In this document: positions 1 through 7,659 of the stretch, in pieces | Layout of the letters: the number at the start of each line of letters is the position of its first letter | Numbering within the stretch: position 1 is the first letter of the stretch | Assembly (NCBI GenBank): GCA_937934635.1 | Contig: CALGZD010000090.1 | Location: 1-17,617, forward strand | Direction: 5' to 3' | From: an uncultured Deinococcales bacterium | GTDB taxonomy: Bacteria > Deinococcota > Deinococci > Deinococcales > Trueperaceae | Length of the DNA: 17,617 nucleotides | Notes under the pieces: model-generated | Told to the model about the DNA's origin: nothing | The model's input: only the letters and a program-made list of their open reading frames with translations | Database searches by the model: none | Position numbers and translations under genes: made by a program

Positions 1-2653
1 CCTCTGTACTTATCGGAATAGGCTGCGCCGCATTGTAACCTGCTTGCAAATACAGTTCTCCGATTCCAGACACTCCAAAAGCACTCACAGTCTCATGGTA
101 GCTCGTTGTTGCCCACACACCACCTAACTGACCTTCTGCACTCGGGCTGCCAACTGCACTTGGGCTTATCGGGCTTATGGCTGCAAACAAGGCACTACGG
201 TAGCCATCACTGACATAGTCCCAAGTATCACGTCTTTGCTTTGAAATCATCAAGCGAGCGCTTGCGTCTACAAACCAATCCGTTGATCTTGATTGAAAAT
301 TAATTAGCCCAACACTAAGGTTTGCATAGCTAACAAAGTTATCATTGGGTAATTTCAAATTCACAAATGTTCTGACACCAAGCGCTGTTTTAGTTGCACC
401 TTCTCCAAAAGGAAAGTGCGGCCACACACCAACACTCAAGCCCATATCAACTGGACTCTGTGAAACAGGTGTCAAAACTGGCGTGGGTGAATAGGTGTAA
501 TTTAAAAATAGATATTGCCCGCCTAAATAGCCTGTTAGAATATTATTGAGACCGCCTGACACCCTATAACTATGTTTTCCTGTTATATCCTCTGAAAAGG
601 TAGTTCCACTTAAAAAGTATTGTATGTCAGCTAAATTATTTAAATTGACATTACCAACTGAAAGCGTAGGCTGAATAGCATACGGTAGCAAACTTTTTAA
701 AGGTTGATAGTTTTGCAATTCAAAGCCAATCAAACCATTGGATGTACTATCAGCAACAATACTCTCCTCAAAATTATTCACTCTAGTCAGGGTGTAACTA
801 ACTTCAGGCGACGTCACAAAGCTTATACGGTTTGGAGAATTGGTATCTAAGCTTGCAATTTGAAATCCACCATTTACTAATGTGCTATAGATAACAGTAT
901 CATCGTCAAAACTAATAGGTTGAAATGCTCCACCTATGCTTCGACTCAAACGTGTAAGACGGTGTTTTTGTTGGGTACTTCGGGCAGGCTCGAGCTCATA
1001 AACATCAAAAACGACATTCCCTTGTGTGGTCAAATGCCTATCAGAACGAAATACTATACTCGCGTCACCTGACGCTTTGATTCGCCAAGCAGGTTCTAAA
1101 TCTTGCCCTGCATCGTGCATAAGCAAATCCAAATTACCAGTTTCACTGTCAAACAGGGCTAAATCTGCTTTGCCTTCTTGCCACACACTAAGGAGTATGT
1201 CGCCTTGCGAATTAATAGCAATTGATAATAGATGTATACCCTCTGGTGCTTGCCAGACTGATGAAACCTCTAGTGATAAAACAACACTAGCTTTATCACC
1301 AACCTCGGCTGGACATAACTCAACCAATAATGATGGTTCTGGACGCACATCTCGAATTGCAAAAACACATCCACTGGCAAGGTTAGGCGTTAAAAGCTTA
1401 AGACGCTCTTGAGCGCTAAACAACCGTTCCTCACCTGTCTCTATATCTAATAAAAAAGCTTTGCGAAAACTAGTGAGCTTATCTCTCACTGTTCTGCTAT
1501 ACACCAATTGATTGTTGCTATACCAATTCAGTTTCCTTGGTGCTCTGTCTGCTAAAACTAGCTCAGTATCTACAAGCTCTAAGCTATCTTTAGAAGAACC
1601 AGTATCAGTAGATACTTTCTTAACCTTCGATACTAATATTCCCTTAGAAACATCTACCCATGCTAAATATTGTCCATCTGGACTCAATACAGCACTTGCA
1701 TATGAAGCAAGTACATCACTCATAGTACTTGGTAACTCAAAGACCCGTTTTATCGTTTGTGCCTTTAACGACTTTTGCCAGCTTGTCCATTCATCTTCTA
1801 GCTCAGTACCTACAACAGCAAACCATGCAGAACTAAAGTCATTTAAAATGCCACCAATTAACCCGCCACGGTTATAAATCTGTAACATATCAAGGATAGT
1901 TTCAAAACTATGTTTTTCAACCAAGTAGTCAATAAAACTTACGCCAAACAAATAGCGTGCTCGCCCATAAGGCCATTGAGAATAACTTGTTAGACTGACA
2001 TCATCTAATGCTGGTATTCCGCCATCCAAAGCTAGACTCTGAAGAAGACCTGTAGTAAATGCATCATTTAAGCGACCACCTCCACCGTAGGCAGACTCAA
2101 TCCATGTAGCAATCCCCTCAACAAACCATGCAGGAGGCACAGATGCAACCTTACCAGCAGTAAAAATCCTTCGCTCTCCAGCTATCAAAAGCTCATTAGT
2201 CTTTTCAGTTGCTGTGTAGGTCAACTGATTAGTGTGCATGAGTTCATGCAGCATAAGGCTATACAGTACATTTTCTGTTCGGAAACCGAGTTCCGACTCT
2301 GTAGGAAATAAAGGTCGCAATGCAACCTTGAGATGTGGGTTGGTTATTGCAAATGCATTATAGCTATCTGTTGTATCTTCTATAACTAAAGTAACGTGTC
2401 TAGGTTTAAAGTTTAGTAAGTCAATCAGCACATTCAGTGCTTCACTCGCTTGTTCCGCAACCTCTTCTGCAAAACTATCCAGCTTTGGATCATCGTAAAC
2501 AACGCTGATACTTTCGCCTCTTAGTTCTTGCATTGCAAATCCTAAAGGTTGGGCACAGAATATCAAAATAACCATAAAACAAAAAAGACTACGAAACATA
2601 AATAAGGCAGCTAGTTTTTGCAATTGCATAGTAAGCACAGCTAAAGTAGGCAT
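1..2653 (-). CDS. Secreted metalloprotease (peptidase MA type) with beta-propeller and outer-membrane barrel, partial
   Basis: This reading frame is open from 2653 to the left edge (884 codons visible, no stop), so the C-terminus is missing. Residues about 19-40 form a signal peptide (hydrophobic run ending PLGFA before MQE). A zinc-binding motif HELMHTNQ lies at residues 136-143 (bases 2225-2248), and WFVEGIATW places the likely third ligand, Glu179, 42 residues after the motif Glu137. This is the HExxH...E layout of gluzincins (peptidase MA). A middle part contains TolB/WD40-like strands (VLSPDGQYLAW near 324, IVFRSDR near 533). From about 655 on, alternating polar and aromatic strands look like an outer-membrane beta-barrel. 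Substrate is unknown. I chose ATG 2653 because TATACT stands 7 nt upstream; ATG 2629 and ATG 2599 are in-frame alternatives and none has a Shine-Dalgarno. The protease motif is clear; the propeller and barrel are inferred from composition. Confidence 0.8.
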   Translation of the reverse strand, partial: MPTLAVLTMQLQKLAALFMFRSLFCFMVILIFCAQPLGFAMQELRGESISVVYDDPKLDSFAEEVAEQASEALNVLIDLLNFKPRHVTLVIEDTTDSYNAFAITNPHLKVALRPLFPTESELGFRTENVLYSLMLHELMHTNQLTYTATEKTNELLIAGERRIFTAGKVASVPPAWFVEGIATWIESAYGGGGRLNDAFTTGLLQSLALDGGIPALDDVSLTSYSQWPYGRARYLFGVSFIDYLVEKHSFETILDMLQIYNRGGLIGGILNDFSSAWFAVVGTELEDEWTSWQKSLKAQTIKRVFELPSTMSDVLASYASAVLSPDGQYLAWVDVSKGILVSKVKKVSTDTGSSKDSLELVDTELVLADRAPRKLNWYSNNQLVYSRTVRDKLTSFRKAFLLDIETGEERLFSAQERLKLLTPNLASGCVFAIRDVRPEPSLLVELCPAEVGDKASVVLSLEVSSVWQAPEGIHLLSIAINSQGDILLSVWQEGKADLALFDSETGNLDLLMHDAGQDLEPAWRIKASGDASIVFRSDRHLTTQGNVVFDVYELEPARSTQQKHRLTRLSRSIGGAFQPISFDDDTVIYSTLVNGGFQIASLDTNSPNRISFVTSPEVSYTLTRVNNFEESIVADSTSNGLIGFELQNYQPLKSLLPYAIQPTLSVGNVNLNNLADIQYFLSGTTFSEDITGKHSYRVSGGLNNILTGYLGGQYLFLNYTYSPTPVLTPVSQSPVDMGLSVGVWPHFPFGEGATKTALGVRTFVNLKLPNDNFVSYANLSVGLINFQSRSTDWFVDASARLMISKQRRDTWDYVSDGYRSALFAAISPISPSAVGSPSAEGQLGGVWATTSYHETVSAFGVSGIGELYLQAGYNAAQPIPISTE

Positions 2654-2660
2654 AGCTTAG

Positions 2661-2666
2661 AGTATA
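2661..2666 (-). promoter_or_regulatory. Putative leaderless -10 box (TATACT) for the metalloprotease gene
   Basis: On the minus strand TATACT is followed by CTAAGCT (7 nt) and ATG at 2653, so transcription would start at or next to the start codon. No good -35 hexamer stands 16-18 bp upstream; TTGTCA is present but only 11 bp away. A small dyad CCTGA-CAA-TCAGG (2676-2688) lies just upstream and could be an operator. This is inferred from spacing alone. Confidence 0.45.
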
Positions 2667-2785
2667 AGGGTCTATCCTGACAATCAGGTTACGTTACGTT
2701 AAGCTAGTCCATGCTAACGTATTGAGGCGTTATTTATATACCGTGTTCGAAAAAATATGTGATGAACGAGCAGCAAGCCGACAAG

Positions 2786-2818
2786 GTATCGATAAAGTAT
2801 CGATAAGGTATCGATAAG
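2786..2818. repeat. Three tandem copies of an 11-bp unit, GTATCGATAA(A/G)
   Basis: Units occupy 2786-2796, 2797-2807 and 2808-2818; the first differs only in its last base. Each contains ATCGAT. The period of 11 bp puts every copy on the same face of the helix, as in arrayed protein-binding sites. It lies in the 385-bp intergenic region between the divergent metalloprotease and NUDIX genes, upstream of MITE copy A. No function can be assigned. Confidence 0.85.
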
Positions 2819-2841
2819 GAAATTTTGTCTGGCAAATCATA

Positions 2842-3000
2842 CGTCAATTCAATTAGTTATACTAAACTGAAAGAAAAAAGTCATAATCAATCAGCAGAAA
2901 AAGTTGCCTTTAGAACCGAAGGGCACACAAATTACGAAACTTTGCTATGTTTGTGACTATGACATCCATGATTCACTTCGGTATTATACCAATGACTGAC
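2842..3000 (+). mobile_element. MITE-like palindromic element, copy A
   Basis: The core 2857-2986 matches 3574-3703 (copy B) over 130 bp with about 15 mismatches by eye (roughly 88 percent) and no gap, in the same orientation. The ends form imperfect inverted repeats (GTCAATTCAATT at the left against AATGACTGAC at the right), and an inner pair GTCATAATC/GACTATGAC has one mismatch. No open reading frame of note is inside. Together with copy B it brackets the NUDIX gene. The boundaries outside the 130-bp core are approximate; no clear target duplication was found. Confidence 0.75.
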
Positions 3001-3025
3001 ATTCTATAAACAACTCAACACCTGA

Positions 3026-3031
3026 TACTAT
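3026..3031 (+). promoter_or_regulatory. Putative leaderless -10 box (TACTAT) for the NUDIX gene
   Basis: TACTAT is followed by AAAGGCT (7 nt) and the ATG at 3039, the same geometry as at the metalloprotease gene. AAAGG inside the 7-nt spacer is too close to ATG for a normal Shine-Dalgarno. There is no recognisable -35 element. The site lies just outside MITE copy A. Confidence 0.4.
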
Positions 3032-3038
3032 AAAGGCT

Positions 3039-3500
3039 ATGAAACTAGCTACACTCTGTTACATCAAAAAAAATCATCAAACACTCATGCTCTATCGCAA
3101 CAAAAAGAAAAATGATTACCATGAAGGTAAATGGAATGGACTCGGCGGTAAGTTCGAACAAGGCGAATCTCCAGAACAATGTATGCGCCGAGAAATCCTT
3201 GAAGAATCAGGGCTAGAGGTAAAGTCTGCAACCCTTCGTGGATTCATCACCTTTCCCATGTTTGATGGTACTGATGACTGGTACGTGTTTATCTACACAA
3301 TCGAAGAATTTTCTGGTGAGTTAATCGATTCACCAGAAGGTGAGCTTCACTGGATTGATAACGATAAACTCTTCGAACTCAACCTTTGGGATGGCGATAA
3401 AATTTTTATGCAGTGGTTAAATCAGCCAAAAATATTTTCTGCTATTTTTTACTATGACAATCAAGGCAACTTTAACAATCACGAAGTCGCTTTTTATTGA
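3039..3500 (+). CDS. NUDIX hydrolase, MutT/MutX/MTH1-like
   Basis: A 153-aa protein with a complete NUDIX box at residues 37-59: G37, five residues, E43, seven residues, R51 E52 I53, then E55 E56 and G58. The preceding stretch GKWNGLGGKFEQGES closely resembles 8-oxo-dGTP diphosphatases of the MTH1/MutX type, and LATLCYI...LYRNKKKNDYHEGKW fits the MutX family start. A likely role is therefore hydrolysis of oxidised or other nucleoside triphosphates to the monophosphate and pyrophosphate, in the cytoplasm; the exact substrate cannot be read from sequence. The gene stands alone, has its own putative -10 box, and is flanked on both sides by copies of the same MITE-like element in direct orientation. 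Family assignment is firm; the 8-oxo-dGTP substrate is inferred. Confidence 0.93.
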   Translation: MKLATLCYIKKNHQTLMLYRNKKKNDYHEGKWNGLGGKFEQGESPEQCMRREILEESGLEVKSATLRGFITFPMFDGTDDWYVFIYTIEEFSGELIDSPEGELHWIDNDKLFELNLWDGDKIFMQWLNQPKIFSAIFYYDNQGNFNNHEVAFY

Positions 3501-3561
3501 CCTATGCTAAATGAGTTCGTTCCTACTCGCACTGTGTGGTTTTCACAGACATCTGCATCGC

Positions 3562-3716
3562 TGATTAACTGACTTATACTAAACTGAAAGAAGAAAGTCA
3601 TAATCCATTAGCAGAAAAAGTTGTCATCAGAACCGAAGGGCACACAAGTTACAACGCTTCGATATGTTTGTGATTATGACATTTATGATTCACTTCGGTA
3701 TTAGGTCAGTTAATCG
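3562..3716 (+). mobile_element. MITE-like palindromic element, copy B
   Basis: The element is bounded by a perfect 11-bp inverted repeat, GATTAACTGAC (3562-3572) and GTCAGTTAATC (3706-3716). An inner perfect 9-bp inverted pair GTCATAATC/GATTATGAC lies further in, and the bases between the two pairs are imperfectly complementary, giving terminal repeats of about 40-45 bp in total. The core 3574-3703 is the partner of copy A. No coding capacity and no obvious target duplication (left flank ...CATCGCT, right flank GTGGAAG...). It lies in the 304-bp gap between the NUDIX gene and the SlpA-like gene. The only other thing seen in that gap besides the SlpA terminator is a weak hairpin CTGTG/CACAG at 3532-3548. 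Confidence 0.8.
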
Positions 3717-3734
3717 TGGAAGAGCTTTAAAGAC

Positions 3735-3764
3735 AAAAAAAGACCCTCACCAAAGGTGAGGGTC
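3735..3764 (-). terminator. Intrinsic terminator of the SlpA-like gene
   Basis: A perfect 10-bp stem, GACCCTCACC and GGTGAGGGTC (3742-3764) with a 3-base loop, is followed on the minus strand by seven T residues (3735-3741). It begins 40 bp after the SlpA stop. There is no T-run on the plus-strand side, so it should act mainly on the minus-strand transcript. Confidence 0.92.
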
Positions 3765-3804
3765 AATAAATCTAGTTAGAACTTAAACAGTTCAAACTTT
3801 ATAC

Positions 3805-6800
3805 TTAGAATGTGACTTTATAGCCTACGCTAAACTTGCTAGCTGCGCTTGTACCGTCTTCACCAGTACCTAGGTCACGATCATAAGCACCATACTTGAG
3901 TGTTAGACCCCAGTAATCGATATCAACTTCATAACCCATTGTTGACTGAGTTAAACCGTTGTTTACTGCACCATAGCTACCCCATACTGGGTTGCTATCT
4001 TGACCGAAACCAGGACCATCATTAAGAACGATGTTTGTACCCATATGATAACCACCACGTAGCGTTACACTTAAGTGATCAATTAGCTCACTAAATGTAA
4101 GTGCTGCAGCGATTTGAGTCATAGTAGCAGTGTACTCATATTCACCATTCGCGTCTGCTCTATTATTCATGTCATAGTTAACGACACCTTGAAGATTAGG
4201 GCTTAGCGGTAGGTCAGGGAAGCTAGCACCGAAACCAGTACCAACCTTATAGCGTGAGTGACCACCCTTTTGGAATGGATCTAGAGAGATGTATGGATCT
4301 AGTGTGAATGGACCAACAGTCATCACAGTTTCGCCTTCAATCGGCTTGAAGGTCAAACCGAAGTTAGCAAGTTGCTCACCATCAGCATCAAAACCATAAA
4401 GAAGGTTAGCTACAATATTCACACCTAGTAGGCTAAAGAGTGTACCTTCAGCAGTTACACCGTACTTAGTCTCGTAGTTATCTGTACTAAAGAGTCTAGC
4501 GTCATCACGTGTATTGTCACCACTGACCGCAGCGACAACTGCACCATTCTCAGTTGCATTCTGGAAGAAGCCCTTAACTGCAAAGTTATTTAGGAATGGT
4601 AAACGAACACCACCAGAAACACCATATGCAGAAACAGTATCGCCAGAAGCTACACTGTAGTTATCGAAGTAACCATCACCAACAAAGCCAACTGGACCTA
4701 AGTCGATGTCAACACCTGCAGCAAGACCAAAACCTTCTTGATCTAGATCATATATACCACCATCAGACAGAACGCCATCCCACTCAGCAGTGATATTACG
4801 ATAGTTAAACTTAATACCACTTAGCGTTAGAGGACCTACTGATACGTTATCATTCAAACTACCATTTACATAGTATAGATCTCTTGATTCGCCACCATCT
4901 GGTGTCTCAGTAGCATATTCAAAGCTAGCTGTTAGTAGATCTAGTGTTAGCGTACCGTCAACACCTAATACAGTATGAACTTCGTTGTTACCACCGAAGA
5001 ATGTATCTGCGTGGTCAAGTGTATTTCTTGATTCTTGTACATAAGAGAAACCACCAGTTAAGAAATCAACTGGGCTCATAGTACCGCGAACACCAATAAC
5101 ATACTCTTGTGAATCTGCAGTTACAGTAGCATCAGCATTCTTGTCACCAGTTACGTAAACAAACTCAAGTGTTGGATCTAGGAAGCTTAAGAAGTCAGGA
5201 GCACTGACGTCCATAGCAAAACCATTTGTTGTACCATTGTTGTCTGTGTCAAGAACGTATGATGTGAACTTACGATCAACGCTTGGACCAAACTCAAATG
5301 TTACAGGAGCCATACCGATTGGGCTATAGTGGAACTTAGCACCATCAAAGTTGAAGACGTAAGCCATATCAAACTGTTCAGAACCATCTGACTCACTATC
5401 AATGTTATATGCACGTGAAAGGTTCATGTTCACTACGCCGCCGAAGCAGTTAGCGCCCCACTCACCTTGTGATGGACCACAGCCCTCGATAGCTTCAGTG
5501 AAACCAAAGTTCAAAGATAGTGCGCTTGTGAATTCACCAGCAGAAACTGATTTGAAATCTGCATGTTGATGCTTATCTAGGTCGTTGTCCCCATCTGTTG
5601 TGCTGCCTGCACCTGTTGAGAAGATACTGCTACCAAGATCACGTTTGAAGTCTGCACCGAAGATACGATCAACATCAAAGTCACGCTCTTTAGCATTCAT
5701 ACGTGTCCAGCCGAAGCCAGTTGTGATTGAGCCAGATACGTTAAGTAGCTTGCTTTCAATTTCAGCAATTTTTGCGTCGAAGTCAGCACGGTTAAGCGCA
5801 TTTGCTTCAAGATCACTAATGCGACCTTCAAGACCAACTTGGTTACGACGAAGAAGAATTGCGAATTCACGGATGTTAGAGATATCACTGCTGTTACGTG
5901 CAATTGCAGCTGAATTTGCTTCTACAGGTGCCATATCGAACATTGGCATTTCTACACCTTGAAGTGAAACAACATCAGCATTTAGAAGTGCAACTAGGTC
6001 ATTAAGTGCATCGATTGAGCGAGCTTGCTGTGCAAGACGTGACTCAACACCACTCATATCAACCATTGGCATTTCTGGCTGATCAGCAGCTAAAGCAAGC
6101 GCACGCTGTGCAGTTGCTTGTGCAGTATCAGCTTTAACACGAAGTGCATTTAACTGGTTGCTTAGATCTTGTACAGCGCCAGCAGCACCTTGGTCAGCGA
6201 CTTGTACTTCTACAATACGCTCAACAATTTCGTTAGTAACGATTGGTTGCTCAACGATTTCACGGATTGTCTCAACACGCTCAACAGTGGTTGTGCCACC
6301 GCCCGCTGACATGCCTGACATCATATCCATTGCGTCAGATAGAGCACTCTCTAAGTTAGCGATACGTGCTGCGTTTGAACCAGCTGCACTACCGATTGCT
6401 GCGATGTCATTTGCAAGACCTGCAACATTCGCAGATGAACCAGCAGGACCAGCAGGACCTTGTGGACCAGCAGGACCTTGTGCGCCAGCAGGACCAGCAG
6501 GACCTTGTGGACCTGGAGCACCTGTTGCGCCTGTTGCACCGTCAGCGCCAGCAGGACCAGCAGGACCTTGTGGGCCTGGAGCACCTGTTGCGCCTGTTGC
6601 GCCTCTAGCACCTGTCGCACCAGCAGCGCCTGTTGCACCTGTAGCGCCTCTAGCACCTGTTGCGCCTGTCGCACCAGCAGCACCTGTTGCGCCTGTACCG
6701 CCGCTGCCCATGCCAACGCTACCGCGAAGTTCTGCGATTGCACGGTTGATAGCATCAATCTCGCCACGAGATACGCTTGATCCCATGTTACCGATGTAAC

Positions 6801-7101
6801 ATTCGATCAATCTCTGGAACATTAATGCTGCTTGATAACGTGTTAGACCTTCATTACCACGGTACTGACCATCAGGGAAGCCGATGATAATACCTAGTTC
6901 TGAGATACGACCTACTGCACTTTGTGCCCAGTGACCAGCAGGTACATCAGGATAGAAGCTTGGACCAGACTGACACAACGCAACTGCTGCAGGTTGTGCA
7001 CTTGCATCTGGCACACAGCCAAATGGACAATCTACGTTTTGGGCATTACCAAAAACTGTAAAGAATGCCAAAATAATTACTGAAAAAAGAATTTTCCTCA
7101 T
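3805..7101 (-). CDS. slpA: SlpA-like SLH-domain, collagen-like, coiled-coil outer-membrane barrel protein
   Basis: A protein of 1098 aa from ATG 7101. This start has AAGGGGA (7112-7118) about 10 nt upstream and is followed at once by a signal peptide ([20 protein letters not shown]). A TTG at 7128 would add 9 residues and is less likely. Domains: one SLH domain at about 49-102 ([11 protein letters not shown]...[13 protein letters not shown]), a Gly-X-Y collagen-like segment at about 134-221, coiled-coil segments at about 225-455, then a long beta-strand-rich part to the end, finishing FSVGYKVTF with the C-terminal Phe expected for outer-membrane insertion. This is the plan of Deinococcus/Thermus SlpA-type proteins, in which the SLH domain binds peptidoglycan-linked polysaccharide and the barrel sits in the outer membrane, tying the layers together. 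Codon use suggests high expression. It has its own promoter, long leader and strong terminator. Confidence 0.9.
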   Translation of the reverse strand: MRKILFSVIILAFFTVFGNAQNVDCPFGCVPDASAQPAAVALCQSGPSFYPDVPAGHWAQSAVGRISELGIIIGFPDGQYRGNEGLTRYQAALMFQRLIECYIGNMGSSVSRGEIDAINRAIAELRGSVGMGSGGTGATGAAGATGATGARGATGATGAAGATGARGATGATGAPGPQGPAGPAGADGATGATGAPGPQGPAGPAGAQGPAGPQGPAGPAGSSANVAGLANDIAAIGSAAGSNAARIANLESALSDAMDMMSGMSAGGGTTTVERVETIREIVEQPIVTNEIVERIVEVQVADQGAAGAVQDLSNQLNALRVKADTAQATAQRALALAADQPEMPMVDMSGVESRLAQQARSIDALNDLVALLNADVVSLQGVEMPMFDMAPVEANSAAIARNSSDISNIREFAILLRRNQVGLEGRISDLEANALNRADFDAKIAEIESKLLNVSGSITTGFGWTRMNAKERDFDVDRIFGADFKRDLGSSIFSTGAGSTTDGDNDLDKHQHADFKSVSAGEFTSALSLNFGFTEAIEGCGPSQGEWGANCFGGVVNMNLSRAYNIDSESDGSEQFDMAYVFNFDGAKFHYSPIGMAPVTFEFGPSVDRKFTSYVLDTDNNGTTNGFAMDVSAPDFLSFLDPTLEFVYVTGDKNADATVTADSQEYVIGVRGTMSPVDFLTGGFSYVQESRNTLDHADTFFGGNNEVHTVLGVDGTLTLDLLTASFEYATETPDGGESRDLYYVNGSLNDNVSVGPLTLSGIKFNYRNITAEWDGVLSDGGIYDLDQEGFGLAAGVDIDLGPVGFVGDGYFDNYSVASGDTVSAYGVSGGVRLPFLNNFAVKGFFQNATENGAVVAAVSGDNTRDDARLFSTDNYETKYGVTAEGTLFSLLGVNIVANLLYGFDADGEQLANFGLTFKPIEGETVMTVGPFTLDPYISLDPFQKGGHSRYKVGTGFGASFPDLPLSPNLQGVVNYDMNNRADANGEYEYTATMTQIAAALTFSELIDHLSVTLRGGYHMGTNIVLNDGPGFGQDSNPVWGSYGAVNNGLTQSTMGYEVDIDYWGLTLKYGAYDRDLGTGEDGTSAASKFSVGYKVTF
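6433..6702 (-). repeat. Repetitive DNA encoding about 29 Gly-X-Y triplets
   Basis: Glycine occurs at every third residue with no break across this stretch, mostly as GAT, GAR, GPQ, GPA and GAP triplets. The DNA is correspondingly repetitive: blocks reading GGACCAGCAGGACCTTGTGG on the plus strand recur (around 6446-6475, 6490-6510 and 6553-6573), as do blocks of GCACCTGTTGCGCCTGTTGC type (6520-6690). Such perfect internal repeats are prone to length change by slippage or recombination. Several long plus-strand open frames here are only by-products of the repeat. Confidence 0.9.
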
Positions 7102-7167
7102 TGTTATGTATTCCCCTTGAAGTTTCAAGATTTTATTAAAAGAACTTTAAAAACTTCAGTGCAGGCA

Positions 7168-7190
7168 TAAAAAAATTCAGACAAAGTCTG
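7168..7190 (-). terminator. Terminator-like hairpin inside the SlpA leader
   Basis: On the minus strand CAGAC-TTT-GTCTG (7178-7190) is followed by AA and then seven T residues (7169-7175). The stem is only 5 bp, so it is weak, but its position, between an upstream ORF and the SlpA start 67 nt away, is that of an attenuator. In the transcript, GAGTTCCTT inside the upstream ORF (7258-7266) can pair with AAGGAAACTC (7191-7200), immediately before this stem. Confidence 0.45.
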
Positions 7191-7242
7191 GAGTTTCCTT
7201 GTTTCCTCACAGGCTTTGCTCTCAAAAGCTTTTATGCTTTCT

Positions 7243-7290
7243 CTACTTAAGTTTAAAAAGGAACTCTACCAAGACATAACACCGCTTCAA
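7243..7290 (-). CDS. Short upstream ORF in the SlpA leader (15 aa)
   Basis: TTG at 7290 opens a 15-codon frame, MKRCYVLVEFLFKLK, ending at TAG 7243-7245, 141 bp before the SlpA start. The reason to take it seriously is the ribosome binding site in front of it, which is far stronger than that of SlpA. The peptide is hydrophobic and basic and matches nothing I know. It may be a leader peptide that controls the downstream hairpin, or simply a ribosome loading site. No sequence evidence separates these. Confidence 0.4.
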   Translation of the reverse strand: MKRCYVLVEFLFKLK

Positions 7291-7298
7291 GTGGATTA

Positions 7299-7308
7299 CA
7301 CCTCCTTT
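7299..7308 (-). promoter_or_regulatory. Very strong Shine-Dalgarno (AAAGGAGGTG) in the SlpA leader
   Basis: AAAGGAGGTG on the minus strand is complementary over 10 bases to the usual bacterial 16S rRNA 3' end, and the following TAATCC continues the match to ...GATCC with one inserted base. It ends 8 nt before TTG 7290. It is about 200 nt from the SlpA start, so it cannot serve SlpA directly. Confidence 0.7.
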
Positions 7309-7343
7309 CAATACGACATTCGTCTTGTCATGAATTCAAGAGG

Positions 7344-7373
7344 AGTATCCCATATTTGTAGTGGTCATGTCAA
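7344..7373 (-). promoter_or_regulatory. Sigma-70-type promoter of the SlpA-like gene
   Basis: On the minus strand a perfect -35 TTGACA (7368-7373) is separated by 18 bp from -10 GATACT (7344-7349). Transcription would start near 7337, giving a 5' leader of about 236 nt before ATG 7101. Confidence 0.7.
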
Positions 7374-7659
7374 TAAACTATGAGATAAATGTGTGCTTAA
7401 GTCACAATAATCTTCACATATGAAGGGAAACCTCTTTGGTTCTTTGTAATTGAGAGATTTTTCACACATGCTTTGGGCTTTAAAACTGGGAGTTATCCCG
7501 TGCCCGATACATGTAGCAAAAGAATGCGTTAAGCGCAAACATTAAGGAAGCATCAGGTGCGTTAGTTTAGTCCGCTACTTACCTGAACTACTACTTGAAA
7601 ACACCTTTAGACTTTATTTTATAATGGATTTAAGCGGAATTGGTATTAAAAGCTGGAAC
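7374..7659. other. Intergenic region upstream of the SlpA promoter, no gene seen
   Basis: No convincing open frame, RNA gene or terminator was found. Small dyads are present: CTTCA/TGAAG (about 7412-7425), AACC/GGTT (about 7429-7441) and TGCG/CGCA (about 7525-7537). An AT-rich TATAAAAT-like box occurs on the minus strand near 7617-7624 without a good -35. The 3' end of the NTPase gene (7660) has no recognisable intrinsic terminator, so some read-through into the SlpA region is possible. Confidence 0.5.

Noticed and set aside
2786..2818. CRISPR-type array
   Set aside because: Units are only 11 bp, contiguous and without spacers. No cas gene is present in the window.
2842..3716. Integron-like cassette: one gene between two palindromic repeats in the same orientation
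   Set aside because: The end words GATTAAC/GTTAATC in copy B are near but do not fit the attC core (RYYYAAC/GTTRRRY), and copy A lacks them altogether. No integrase gene is seen.
6158..6799. Long plus-strand open frames rich in Pro/Ala or Cys/Thr opposite the collagen-like segment
   Set aside because: They are produced by the repetitive Gly-X-Y coding DNA read on the other strand and in other frames. They have no ribosome binding site and no family resemblance.
7540..7565. Possible signal recognition particle RNA core (AAGGAAGCATCAGG)
   Set aside because: Only a short word matches. The flanking bases do not form the SRP helix 8 with its second conserved strand.
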